Shown here in pieces: positions 23,068 through 31,033 of a DNA stretch of 35,087 nucleotides. Origin of the DNA: Clostridiaceae bacterium. GTDB taxonomy: Bacteria > Bacillota > Clostridia > Peptostreptococcales > Peptostreptococcaceae. The stretch's first letter is position 1. The number at the start of each line of letters is the position of its first letter. The stretch lies in assembly GCA_902362365.1 (NCBI GenBank), contig CABIVQ010000036.1:1-35087 (forward strand). The letters run 5' to 3'. A program made the translations under genes and the position numbers. Under the pieces are notes generated by a model. The model saw only the letters and a list, made by a program, of their open reading frames with translations. It made no database searches and was not told where the DNA came from.

Positions 23068-23973
23068 CTATTTTTGTAAGCTGAAATAATCACGTAATTC
23101 AATTATAAATTTATCCTCGAGAGGTGTAAGAACCTTTTGTTTAGAGTATATAAAGTAAAAGTTTCTATTAAAATCTATATCTTTTACTCTATAGAATTTG
23201 ATTTTTTTATCATTAATATAATCAATTGCAGACATGTAAGATATAAATGATGCGCCTAAACCGAACCTAACCATTTCCTTAATAGATTCATTAGATTCTA
23301 CATGGGCAACTATATTTAAGTCATTGGTAGAAAAATTATTTTTATTTAATGTATCCAAAATTAATCTTCTAGTTCCAGAACCTTCTTTTCTCATAATAAG
23401 ATTAAGGTTAGATAGCTTGTTTATATCGATATATCCATTTTCATTTTCTATATTAATATCATTAGATGTAATTAATACAAGTTCATCAGTAGCTATTTTT
23501 ATGTGCTTAATTTGATTGTTATTAGGTTTAACACCTACAAATCCAAAGCTAACCCTTTCATTTAGTATTTCAGATATAGCAAATTGAGAATCATAGTGAT
23601 TGATACTAAACTTTACATCAGGAAAATCAGTACAAAAGGATTTTAAAAATCCAGGAAGTATATAGGTTTCAGGTATAGAACTGCAGGCTATGTCAATAAT
23701 ACCTTCTATTTTTCCAGAATACTCTTTTATATCGAAAATAGCTTTTTTACAGTTATTAAGTATGTAAATAGCATGTTTATAAAGAATTTCTCCAGAAGGT
23801 GTAAGTTTAATAGTTTTATTATTTCTATTTAATAGAACTGTGTCTAATTCTTTTTCTAAATTTTGAATGTGGGAGCTGACTGTAGGCTGAGTTAAAAATA
23901 ATTCTCTAGCAGCTTTTGAGAAACTTTCGTGTTTAACAACTGATACAAACACCTCAAGTTGCTTAAAATCCAT
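23068..23973 (-). CDS. LysR-family regulator, possibly the selenium/molybdenum-linked type
   Basis: A 301-residue LysR regulator. The N-terminal helix-turn-helix (residues 1-60: FKQLEVFVSVVKHESFSKAA, FLTQPTVSSHI) is complete, and a periplasmic-binding-like effector domain follows from about 90. The ATG at 23973 has AAGGAGG 8 nt upstream; the open frame runs 38 codons further but that part is the hydrophobic translation of the leader. The sequence resembles the LysR subgroup found beside selenium and molybdenum cofactor genes in clostridia; moeA and mobB lie 1 kb away. CysL-type regulators are the alternative. Confidence 0.87.
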   Translation of the reverse strand: MDFKQLEVFVSVVKHESFSKAARELFLTQPTVSSHIQNLEKELDTVLLNRNNKTIKLTPSGEILYKHAIYILNNCKKAIFDIKEYSGKIEGIIDIACSSIPETYILPGFLKSFCTDFPDVKFSINHYDSQFAISEILNERVSFGFVGVKPNNNQIKHIKIATDELVLITSNDINIENENGYIDINKLSNLNLIMRKEGSGTRRLILDTLNKNNFSTNDLNIVAHVESNESIKEMVRFGLGASFISYMSAIDYINDKKIKFYRVKDIDFNRNFYFIYSKQKVLTPLEDKFIIELRDYFSLQK

Positions 23974-24174
23974 GTAAAAACCTCCTTGGTTTATATATAA
24001 ATATATTATAACATAAGGTAAAAATAAATAATCTACTAAAAATAATATAAAAATGCATCTTATTACAAAAAAATTACAGATTGCCAATAAATATTATTAA
24101 ATTAAGATAAATGTTATATAATTGATAAGTAAGATATAAATTTTATATAAAAAGTTAAGAAGGAGGGCTATTAT

Positions 24175-24912
24175 ATGAAATTAAAAAAGTTATTAGTAAG
24201 TTTTATTACTTTAAGTATATTTATTACTGGATGCAGTACTATAAATAAAAAAGAAGTAGTATCAGACAAAGCAAAGCAACAACAAACTATGACTAAAGTT
24301 CAAAATGATGTTAATGAGATAATGAGTAAAGACTATGAATATGTTTTGAAAAATATGGGAACTCCTTATAGCACAACTTATTGGATAGAAAAAGATCAAA
24401 TAAATAATACAAAAACAATAGATGAACTTAATCACACTGTAAATGTAGGATTAGTATATCCTAAGTATACTGCGGATAATGAATTAGAAGGTAGTGCCTT
24501 ATATATAGAATTAGATAAGAATAAAGTAATTGAAGTTCAAACTTATGAATTCAGTAGTTATGATGAAGAAGAGTTAGAAGATGAAAATGTAGCATTAATA
24601 ATTGAAAAGTATAGTGATGATGCAAACCTAGATTTACAAGATGTAGAAAGTATGAAGTTAGATACATATAAAGGTAAATTAGTAGATGAAATATATAATA
24701 AATTAAACTTTATTAATCCTAATATAGCTGCATATGACATGTCTAGTAAGTCTAAATCAATAGAAGTTTATATGCTTAAAGATAGTAAAAATAATAAAGA
24801 AAATAGCAATAGTGTACTAACTGTGTTTATAAATGATAATAAAATCAGTGATATAAAGGTTATGAATGGCAGCACACTTTTAGATACAGCTAAAGTATAT
24901 TTATTAAATTAG
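24175..24912 (+). CDS. Lipoprotein of unknown function
   Basis: A 245-residue secreted lipoprotein. The signal peptide is KK, a hydrophobic core, and the lipobox FITGC with Cys20. The mature part is Lys/Asp/Asn-rich and mixed alpha/beta, with no recognised domain; an N-terminal segment (MGTPYSTTYWI) and a region of beta strands around 90-125 stand out. AAGGAGGG precedes the ATG. It is divergent from the lysR gene across 200 nt and ends at its own terminator before moeA. LysR control is possible, but no clear operator was found. Confidence 0.8.
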   Translation: MKLKKLLVSFITLSIFITGCSTINKKEVVSDKAKQQQTMTKVQNDVNEIMSKDYEYVLKNMGTPYSTTYWIEKDQINNTKTIDELNHTVNVGLVYPKYTADNELEGSALYIELDKNKVIEVQTYEFSSYDEEELEDENVALIIEKYSDDANLDLQDVESMKLDTYKGKLVDEIYNKLNFINPNIAAYDMSSKSKSIEVYMLKDSKNNKENSNSVLTVFINDNKISDIKVMNGSTLLDTAKVYLLN

Positions 24913-24913
24913 C

Positions 24914-24958
24914 AAAAGATTATGGCAATCATAAAAGAGATTAGCTATAATCTTTTTT
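24914..24958 (+). terminator. Terminator of the lipoprotein gene
   Basis: A 13-bp stem with one G-U pair (24914-24926 with 24944-24956) merges into a T6 run two bases after the stop codon. Confidence 0.8.
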
Positions 24959-24998
24959 ATATTGATAAAAATATGATTACATAGGGGACGATGAGATT

Positions 24999-26183
24999 AT
25001 GATTGAAGTAAAAGAGGCCATTAAAATTATTAAGTCTAATCTAAAGCCTAAAGATGACATAAAAACAATAAATATAATTAATTCTATAAATAGAGTAAGT
25101 GCACAAGATATATACTCACCTATTGATAGCCCACCATTTGATAGATCTCCTTATGATGGTTATGCGTATGATGCCAATATTAATGGCAATGAGCTTGTTG
25201 TAGTGGGAGAAGTTTATGCAGGAGATGTATATGAAGGAGTTTTACATAAAAATGAATCTGTAAAAATAATGACAGGAGCTAAGATTCCTAATGGAGCAAA
25301 CTGTGTAATAAAAAAAGAGGATGTTAGCATAATTAGTGAAGATAAAATAATAGTTAATAAAGAATTAAAAGTGTATGATAACTATATTTTTAAAGGCGAA
25401 GATATACCTAAAGATCAGTTAGTAATTAGAAAGGGCGATGTTATATCTTATGAATGTATAGGGATTTTAGCTAGCTTGGGTATTAAAGAAATAAATGTAT
25501 ATGATAATTTAAAAATTGGAATTTTAAATACAGGTACAGAGATACAAGATTTAGAAGAAATATTAAAAGATGGTAAAATTTATGATAGCAATAGATATAT
25601 ACTTCATTCAAAACTTTTAAAAAGAAATATAGAGCCTTCCATAATTGATAAGGTTGAAGATGAAATAGAAGAATTAGAAAGTAAAATAAAAAATATTTTA
25701 AAAGATGTAGATATATTAATAACTACAGGAGGAGTGTCTGTAGGTGATAAAGACCTAGTTCCACAGGCTTTTAAAAATGTAGGTGGAAAAGAATTATTTT
25801 GGAAAGTAAAGGCTAAGCCAGGAGGAGCCTGTTGTGCTTCGGTAGTAGATGAAAAGCTACTATTTGGACTTTCTGGCAGTCCTCATGCGTCTGGAATGGT
25901 ATATGCAAATATACTTATACCAGTAATTGAATATATGAGTCATAAGGAGAATGACAATTCAATAAAAGCGATATTTAGGGGTACATTTAATAAGAAGGCA
26001 AAAATAGATAGATATTTAAATGGAAGATTATATACAGAAGATGCGAAATTATATGTAGCAATGACAGATAAAAACGATGTAAAGGCAAGGTTATGGTCAA
26101 CCTTAAATAGTAATTGTTTGATTAAAGTAAAAGGAGGGAACATCTTAGAAGATGAACAATTAGTTGAAGTTATTATTATATAA
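24999..26183 (+). CDS. moeA: Molybdopterin molybdenumtransferase
   Basis: A 394-residue MoeA that inserts molybdate into adenylylated molybdopterin. Conserved segments are SPPFDRSPYDGYA (about 44-56), MTGAKIPNGANCVIKKEDV (about 90-108), LNTGTEI, then ITTGGVSVGDKDLVPQA (about 246-262) and the phosphate-like loop GLSGSPHAS, usually GLPGNPVS. The ATG at 24999 follows AGGGGACG at about 8 nt; the ATG at 24991 is out of frame. It is followed 28 nt later by mobB, most likely in one operon. Other cofactor genes (moaA, moaC, mobA) are not in the window. Confidence 0.93.
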   Translation: MIEVKEAIKIIKSNLKPKDDIKTINIINSINRVSAQDIYSPIDSPPFDRSPYDGYAYDANINGNELVVVGEVYAGDVYEGVLHKNESVKIMTGAKIPNGANCVIKKEDVSIISEDKIIVNKELKVYDNYIFKGEDIPKDQLVIRKGDVISYECIGILASLGIKEINVYDNLKIGILNTGTEIQDLEEILKDGKIYDSNRYILHSKLLKRNIEPSIIDKVEDEIEELESKIKNILKDVDILITTGGVSVGDKDLVPQAFKNVGGKELFWKVKAKPGGACCASVVDEKLLFGLSGSPHASGMVYANILIPVIEYMSHKENDNSIKAIFRGTFNKKAKIDRYLNGRLYTEDAKLYVAMTDKNDVKARLWSTLNSNCLIKVKGGNILEDEQLVEVIII

Positions 26184-26211
26184 TAAAAATTAATTTAAGA
26201 GAGGATTATTA

Positions 26212-26742
26212 ATGTATAATATATTATCTGTAACCTCATACTCTGGTGTAGGTAAGACTACATTAATTGAAAATATAGTAAAGTTATTAACAAGTAGAGG
26301 GTATAAGGTTGGAACTATAAAACATACCTGTCATGATTTTGATGTAGATTGCGAAGGTAAGGATAGCTATAAACATAGAAAAGCAGGTTCAAGTAAAGTT
26401 TGTGTAGTTTCTAAAAATAGAGTTAGTTTTATTGAAGAAAGAAGTGAAGAAAAAAATTTAAAAGATATTGTTAAGTTATATAGTGATATGGACTTAATTA
26501 TAATTGAAGGATATAAAAAATATAAATTTAAAAAGTTAGAAATAATTCGATCAGATAAATATAATGATATAATATCAGATAAAGAAGATTTAATAGGCAT
26601 TGTAAGTGACTTGGATCATCAAGTAGATGTAGTCAAATTTAATTTAGATGATTATATAAATATATCAAACTTTATAGAGAAATGTATAAAAAATGATATC
26701 TTAAATATAAATGAAGATGTACTAGATAATATAATTAAATAA
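26212..26742 (+). CDS. mobB: Molybdopterin-guanine dinucleotide biosynthesis adaptor protein
   Basis: A 176-residue P-loop GTPase. The Walker A motif is SYSGVGKTTLIE (residues 8-19); KVGTIKHTCHDFDVDCEGKD (31-50) with the nearby HRKAGSS is the typical MobB segment, and DLIIIEGYKKYKF (about 95-107) is the Walker B region. MobB assists MobA in adding GMP to the cofactor, giving the bis-MGD form found in formate dehydrogenases and related enzymes. AGAGAGGA precedes the ATG. It is the second gene after moeA and ends in a hairpin terminator. Confidence 0.92.
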   Translation: MYNILSVTSYSGVGKTTLIENIVKLLTSRGYKVGTIKHTCHDFDVDCEGKDSYKHRKAGSSKVCVVSKNRVSFIEERSEEKNLKDIVKLYSDMDLIIIEGYKKYKFKKLEIIRSDKYNDIISDKEDLIGIVSDLDHQVDVVKFNLDDYINISNFIEKCIKNDILNINEDVLDNIIK

Positions 26743-26756
26743 AAGTAATAGCGAAG

Positions 26757-26817
26757 ATAGTATTTAATGTAAATATATAATTAATAAATATATTTTACGC
26801 TGAATACTATTTTTATT
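26757..26817 (+). terminator. Terminator of the moeA-mobB operon
   Basis: ATAGTATT (26757-26764) pairs with AATACTAT (26803-26810), a second stem GTAAA/TTTAC lies inside, and TTTTATTT follows. Confidence 0.7.
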
Positions 26818-26931
26818 TGAAAAAGATGATTAATTATTAACAAATTTGGTATATAAAAAAGAGATAAATTTAATGATAAAAATCTAAATATATTATAAAA
26901 ATAAAAATATAGTTAAAAAGTTTAAAAAGTA

Positions 26932-26991
26932 TTGACAATGAGAATTATTATTGATAACATTATTGCATGAGTATAGTGATAATAATTATCA
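26932..26991 (+). promoter_or_regulatory. Fur-regulated promoter of the siderophore importer operon
   Basis: TTGACA (26932-26937), 17 nt and TAACAT (26955-26960) form a strong promoter. TGATAATAATTATCA (26977-26991) is a perfect 7-1-7 palindrome identical to the classic Fur box core. A second imperfect copy (TGAGAATTATTATTG, 26939-26953) lies in the spacer. Iron-bound Fur at both would close the promoter. The rest of the 26818-27043 gap holds only AT-rich leader. Confidence 0.85.
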
Positions 26992-27043
26992 ATACGAGAT
27001 AAGTGTGATATTCAATAATCAATTATTAATTGGGGAGAAAACA

Positions 27044-27997
27044 ATGAAAAAAAGATATTTAATTTTAGCTTTAATTGTTTTATCTTATATATCCTTATTC
27101 TTAGGGGCTAAAGATATAACATTAATAGATATATTTACTAAAGACCAGGATAAACTTATGGTATTTATGATAAGTAGAGTTCCTAGATTAATAAGTATAT
27201 TAGTTGCAGGTATGGGAATGAGCATAGCAGGTCTTATTATGCAACAGATAAGTAAAAATAAATTTGTATCTCCAACAACAGGAGCTACAATAGATGCAGC
27301 ACAATTTGGGATAGTAGTATGTATGTTATTTATGCCAAAGGCATCAATGTTCTCTAAGACAATAGTGGCATTTATATTCTCGCTAATAGGAACATTTATG
27401 TTTATGAAAATACTTGGAAAGATTCAATTTAAAAATGTAATTTTTGTTCCATTAGTAGGTATTATGTTTGGAAATATAATAGGATCTATGACAGATTTTA
27501 TAGCTTATAAATATAACCTTACACAAAATGTAGGAGCATGGATGCAAGGTGATTTCTCAATGATATTAAAAGGTAACTATGAAATACTTTATATAACAAT
27601 ACCAATGATAATAATAGCTTATATTTATGCTAATCGATTTACTATTGCTGGTATGGGAGAAGATTTTGCTACAAATCTAGGTCTTAACTATAAAAAAGTA
27701 GTAAACTTAGGACTAGTAATAGTTGCATTAGTAACTGTATGCGTAGTTGTTACAGCAGGAAGTATTCCTTATATAGGTCTTATAGTGCCTAATATAGTTT
27801 CCTTATATAGGGGAGATAATATAAAAGAAAACATATGGCATACAGGATTATTTGGTGCAGTTTTTGTTTTAGTATGTGATATATTTGGAAGATTAGTTAT
27901 ATATCCATATGAGATAACAATAGGATTAACAGTAGGTGTTATAGGAAGTATAATATTCCTTTATCTTTTATTAAGGAGGAATGTAAGTGCAGCTTAA
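27044..27997 (+). CDS. yclN: Siderophore ABC importer, FecCD-type permease (YclN-like)
   Basis: A 317-residue permease with about 9-10 membrane helices. The segments SRVPRLISILVAGMGMSIAG (near residues 40-60) and GSIPYIGLIVPNIVSLYRGD (near 242-261) are the FecCD/BtuC signatures; the second is the cytoplasmic loop that meets the ATPase. The ATG at 27044 has TGGGGAG 7 nt upstream; an in-frame ATG at 26951 lies inside the promoter and is rejected. It is the first gene of an operon whose order (permease, permease, ATPase, binding protein) matches B. subtilis yclNOPQ, a petrobactin importer, and Campylobacter ceuBCDE. Confidence 0.9.
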   Translation: MKKRYLILALIVLSYISLFLGAKDITLIDIFTKDQDKLMVFMISRVPRLISILVAGMGMSIAGLIMQQISKNKFVSPTTGATIDAAQFGIVVCMLFMPKASMFSKTIVAFIFSLIGTFMFMKILGKIQFKNVIFVPLVGIMFGNIIGSMTDFIAYKYNLTQNVGAWMQGDFSMILKGNYEILYITIPMIIIAYIYANRFTIAGMGEDFATNLGLNYKKVVNLGLVIVALVTVCVVVTAGSIPYIGLIVPNIVSLYRGDNIKENIWHTGLFGAVFVLVCDIFGRLVIYPYEITIGLTVGVIGSIIFLYLLLRRNVSAA

Positions 27998-28991
27998 TAG
28001 TATAAATAAAAACGTAAATAAAAATAAAATTAATAGAATTGATATGAATTTAAATAAAAACTTATACATAATGGGAGTATTAGTATTAATATTTACAACA
28101 ATGTTTTTATTCTATGGAATAGATATGAAGCATTTTGACTTCGCTATATCTCAAAGAATACCTAAAATTTTAGCGATGATTTTAGGTGGAGGCTGTATAG
28201 CATTTACAACTGTAGTATTCCAAACTATAACTAATAATCAAATACTAACACCTAGTGTATTAGGTTTAGATTCACTATATGTACTAATACAAACTGTTAT
28301 AGTATTTGTATTTGGGTCAACAAGTGTATTTATAGTTAATGCAAGTTACAACTTTATAATAAATGTAGGTATAATGGTTGGTGCATCGATACTTTTATAC
28401 AAAGTATTATTTGAAAAAGGGAAAAATGATATATTCTTCTTACTACTAGTAGGAATGATATTTGGGACATTGTTCAAAAGTGGATCATCATTTATGCAAA
28501 TGGTAATTGATCCAAATGAATTTTTAGCTTTACAAAGTAGTATGATAGCTAGTTTAAATAATATTAATACAGATGTACTTATGATATCTATGATAATGAT
28601 TATTGCTATAATACCTTTTATATATGATGATATTAAGTATCTAGATGTATTATCTCTAGGTAGAGAGCAAGCAATAAACTTAGGTGTTGACTATGATGCA
28701 CTAGTTAAAAAGATGATAATAGTGATCTCAGTACTAGTATCAATATCTACAGCGCTTATAGGACCAATGACATTCTTGGGATTAATAGTAGCTAACGTTG
28801 CAAGAGAAGGTCTTAAGACATACAAACATAAGTATTTAATTGCGGGAGCAACTTTAATAAGTATGATAACTCTTGTAGGTGGTCAATTCTTTGTACAACA
28901 TATATTTAGTTTTAATACAACTTTAAGTGTAATAATAAACTTTATAGGTGGTATTTACTTTATACAGCTTTTATTAAAGGAGAGTAAATAG
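27987..28991 (+). CDS. yclO: Siderophore ABC importer, second FecCD-type permease (YclO-like)
   Basis: A 334-residue permease with about nine helices. It opens with GTG at 27987, with AAGGAGGA 6 nt upstream, and overlaps yclN by 11 nt, so the two are probably coupled. FecCD markers are RIPKILAMILGGGCIAFTTV and GPMTFLGLIVANVAREG. The two permeases are not identical and so form a heterodimer. Siderophore specificity, probably a catecholate, is inferred from the binding protein downstream. Confidence 0.9.
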   Translation: MQLNSINKNVNKNKINRIDMNLNKNLYIMGVLVLIFTTMFLFYGIDMKHFDFAISQRIPKILAMILGGGCIAFTTVVFQTITNNQILTPSVLGLDSLYVLIQTVIVFVFGSTSVFIVNASYNFIINVGIMVGASILLYKVLFEKGKNDIFFLLLVGMIFGTLFKSGSSFMQMVIDPNEFLALQSSMIASLNNINTDVLMISMIMIIAIIPFIYDDIKYLDVLSLGREQAINLGVDYDALVKKMIIVISVLVSISTALIGPMTFLGLIVANVAREGLKTYKHKYLIAGATLISMITLVGGQFFVQHIFSFNTTLSVIINFIGGIYFIQLLLKESK

Positions 28992-29747
28992 ATGATAGAA
29001 ATAAAGAATATTTTAAAAAAATATAAAGACAGGAATGTTGTAGACAATGTTTCTTTTAATATAGAAAAAGGTAAAATAACTTCATTTATAGGTCCTAATG
29101 GAGCTGGTAAAAGTACAGTTTTAGGAATAGTTACTAGGCTTATAGCTGGTGATGGTGGAGATGTAGTTATTGAAGGAAAGAAGTTAAGTGAGTATCACAC
29201 TAAGGACTTAGCAAAAAAAATAGCAATACTTAAGCAGTCAAATAATATAAGCTTAAAGCTTACAATCAGAGAACTAGTTGGATTTGGGAGATTCCCACAT
29301 AGTGAAGGTAACTTAAACTCAGAAGATGAAAAATATATTGATGAAGCTATAGAATATATGAAATTAACTGATATTCAACATAAGTATCTAGATGAATTAA
29401 GTGGAGGTCAAAGACAAAGGGCTTATATAGCTATGGTTATAGCTCAAAATACAGAATACATATTACTTGATGAACCTTTAAATAACTTAGATATGTCTCA
29501 TTCTGTTCAAATGATGAAGGTTCTTAGAAATCTTTGTGATGATTTAGGTAAGACAATTGTATTGGTTATGCATGATATAAACTTTGCATCTTGTTATTCT
29601 GATAATATAGTTGCGCTAAAAAATGGTAAAATAGAAAAAGTAGGAACAACTAATGAAATAGTTCAAAAAGAGGTTCTTGAAGAAATATATGAAATGAACT
29701 TTGATATAAAAGAAATAAATGGAAATAAAATATGTGTTTACTTCTAA
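28992..29747 (+). CDS. yclP: Siderophore ABC importer, ATPase (YclP-like)
   Basis: A 251-residue ATP-binding subunit. Walker A is GPNGAGKST (34-42), the signature motif LSGGQRQR starts at 136, Walker B is YILLDEP (156-162), and the switch His is in VMHDINFA. Its ATG follows the yclO stop without a gap, with AAAGGAGAG inside the end of yclO, so translation is coupled. It belongs to the FepC-type ATPases for iron chelates and works with the two permeases on the inner face of the membrane. Confidence 0.93.
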   Translation: MIEIKNILKKYKDRNVVDNVSFNIEKGKITSFIGPNGAGKSTVLGIVTRLIAGDGGDVVIEGKKLSEYHTKDLAKKIAILKQSNNISLKLTIRELVGFGRFPHSEGNLNSEDEKYIDEAIEYMKLTDIQHKYLDELSGGQRQRAYIAMVIAQNTEYILLDEPLNNLDMSHSVQMMKVLRNLCDDLGKTIVLVMHDINFASCYSDNIVALKNGKIEKVGTTNEIVQKEVLEEIYEMNFDIKEINGNKICVYF

Positions 29748-29751
29748 TAAA

Positions 29752-29780
29752 ATAGGACAATCTCAAATAGATTGTCCTAT
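29752..29780 (+). other. Intra-operon hairpin without U tract
   Basis: A perfect 12-bp stem (29752-29763 with 29769-29780) and 5-nt loop lie between yclP and yclQ, followed by AGAAAGAG. It lacks a T tract and may stabilise or partly terminate the upstream transcript, changing the ratio of binding protein to transporter. Confidence 0.65.
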
Positions 29781-29879
29781 AGAAAGAGAACTAAATGAGA
29801 ATGATTTTAAATGTTGAATTAGAAGTAAAATCGATATAAAAATATAAAATTAAATCTTATAAAAAGAGAGGGAGATATT

Positions 29880-30824
29880 ATGAATAAAAAAGCAGCAATA
29901 ATTGCAGGAATTGCAATAGTAGGATTAGTAGGAGCATTTGCATTAAGTAATAAAAAAGGTATTACACCAGATAATAATGTAGCAGCTGAAAGTACAATGA
30001 CAATAGCGCATGATTTAGGAGAAACAAAAGTAGAGAAAAATCCTGATAGAGTTGTAGTATTTGATATACCAACATTAGATACAATGGAGGTTTTAGGAAT
30101 AGATAATGTAGTTGGGGTTCCAACATCTACATATCCAGAAAATTTATCAAAGTATGAATCAGATGAATACACAAAAGTTGGTACAGTTAAAGAAGTAGAT
30201 TTAGAAGCTATAAAATCAGCAGATCCAGATTTAATAATAATAGGTGGAAGACAAGCTGATTACTATGATCAATTAAGTGAAATAGCACCAACAATATCAG
30301 TATCAAAAGATAATGCTGATTATGTAGGAAGTGTAAAAGAGAATGTAAATACTATAGCTGAATTATTTGAAGTAGAAGAAAAAGCTTCAGAAGAATTAAA
30401 AAAAGTAGAAGCTAGATTAAATGAAGTAAAAAAATTAGTTGATGGTAAAGAAGCTTTAACAGTTATGGTCAATGAAGGTAACCTAAGTGTTTATAGCGAT
30501 AAATCAAGATTTGCATTATTAAATCAAGGTCTTGGATTTGTAAATGTAGATAAAACAATAGATGATTCAACTCATGGACAAACAGTTACATTTGAGTACT
30601 TAGCTGAACAAGATCCAGAATATTTAATAGTATTAGATAGAGGAGCTGCTACAGGTGGAGAATCTACTGCTGAGTCTGTATTAGATAATGATATAGTTAA
30701 GTCTATGGACGCTTACAAAAATGGAAATATAATATACTTAGATGCTTATACTTGGTATATAAATGATGGTGGACTTAACTCTATAAATATAATGATAGAT
30801 GATATAGCTAATGCAATAAAATAA
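29880..30824 (+). CDS. yclQ: Siderophore-binding protein of the ABC importer (YclQ-like)
   Basis: A 314-residue periplasmic-binding-type protein of the FhuD/FepB/YclQ group. VEKNPDRVVVFDIPTLDTME (about 54-73), DPDLIIIGGRQADYYDQLSE (about 115-134), THGQTVTFEYLAEQDPEYL (about 221-239) and NGNIIYLDAYTWYINDGGL (about 281-299) closely follow YclQ, the petrobactin-binding protein. AGAGGGAG lies 7 nt before the ATG. The N-terminal hydrophobic segment (residues 5-22) has no Cys, so unlike most Firmicute binding proteins it lacks a lipobox; it must be held by an uncleaved helix, be released, or have lost its anchor. Confidence 0.92.
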   Translation: MNKKAAIIAGIAIVGLVGAFALSNKKGITPDNNVAAESTMTIAHDLGETKVEKNPDRVVVFDIPTLDTMEVLGIDNVVGVPTSTYPENLSKYESDEYTKVGTVKEVDLEAIKSADPDLIIIGGRQADYYDQLSEIAPTISVSKDNADYVGSVKENVNTIAELFEVEEKASEELKKVEARLNEVKKLVDGKEALTVMVNEGNLSVYSDKSRFALLNQGLGFVNVDKTIDDSTHGQTVTFEYLAEQDPEYLIVLDRGAATGGESTAESVLDNDIVKSMDAYKNGNIIYLDAYTWYINDGGLNSINIMIDDIANAIK

Positions 30825-30845
30825 TAAAGTAAATAAAAGCTAAAA

Positions 30846-30888
30846 AACATAATACATAATAGATGTAAAAACTAATATGTATTATGTT
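30846..30888 (+). terminator. Hairpin after yclQ, first of two
   Basis: A perfect 12-bp stem (30846-30857 with 30877-30888) without a T run lies 22 nt after the yclQ stop; it may protect the mRNA end. Confidence 0.45.
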
Positions 30889-30909
30889 AAGAATATAAAT
30901 ATGTAATAT

Positions 30910-30945
30910 AAGAGAGATGATTTTATTATGAGTCATCTCTTTTAT
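30910..30945 (+). terminator. Hairpin after yclQ, second of two
   Basis: A stem of about 11 bp with one G-U pair (30910-30920 with 30933-30943) is followed by a weak T-rich run. Confidence 0.6.
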
Positions 30946-30961
30946 ATTGTGTAGTTTTCTT

Positions 30962-30990
30962 TTAGTTGGGTATCAAGTATATGATATACT
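30962..30990 (+). promoter_or_regulatory. Promoter of the ABC exporter with palindromic operator candidate
   Basis: TTAGTT (30962-30967), 17 nt, TATACT (30985-30990). The -10 forms the right half of a perfect 15-bp palindrome AGTATATGATATACT (30976-30990, 7-1-7). Which protein binds it is unknown. Confidence 0.5.
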
Positions 30991-31033
30991 AATTTTATAA
31001 CAAAAAATATAATCATAGATAGGAGGAGTTAGT

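Noticed and set aside
23974..24087. 38-residue extension of the LysR protein
   Set aside because: It is hydrophobic leader translation upstream of the AAGGAGG site, and LysR proteins begin at the helix-turn-helix.
26951..27043. Longer N-terminus of the YclN-like permease
   Set aside because: It would start within the Fur-boxed promoter, upstream of the ribosome site at 27044.
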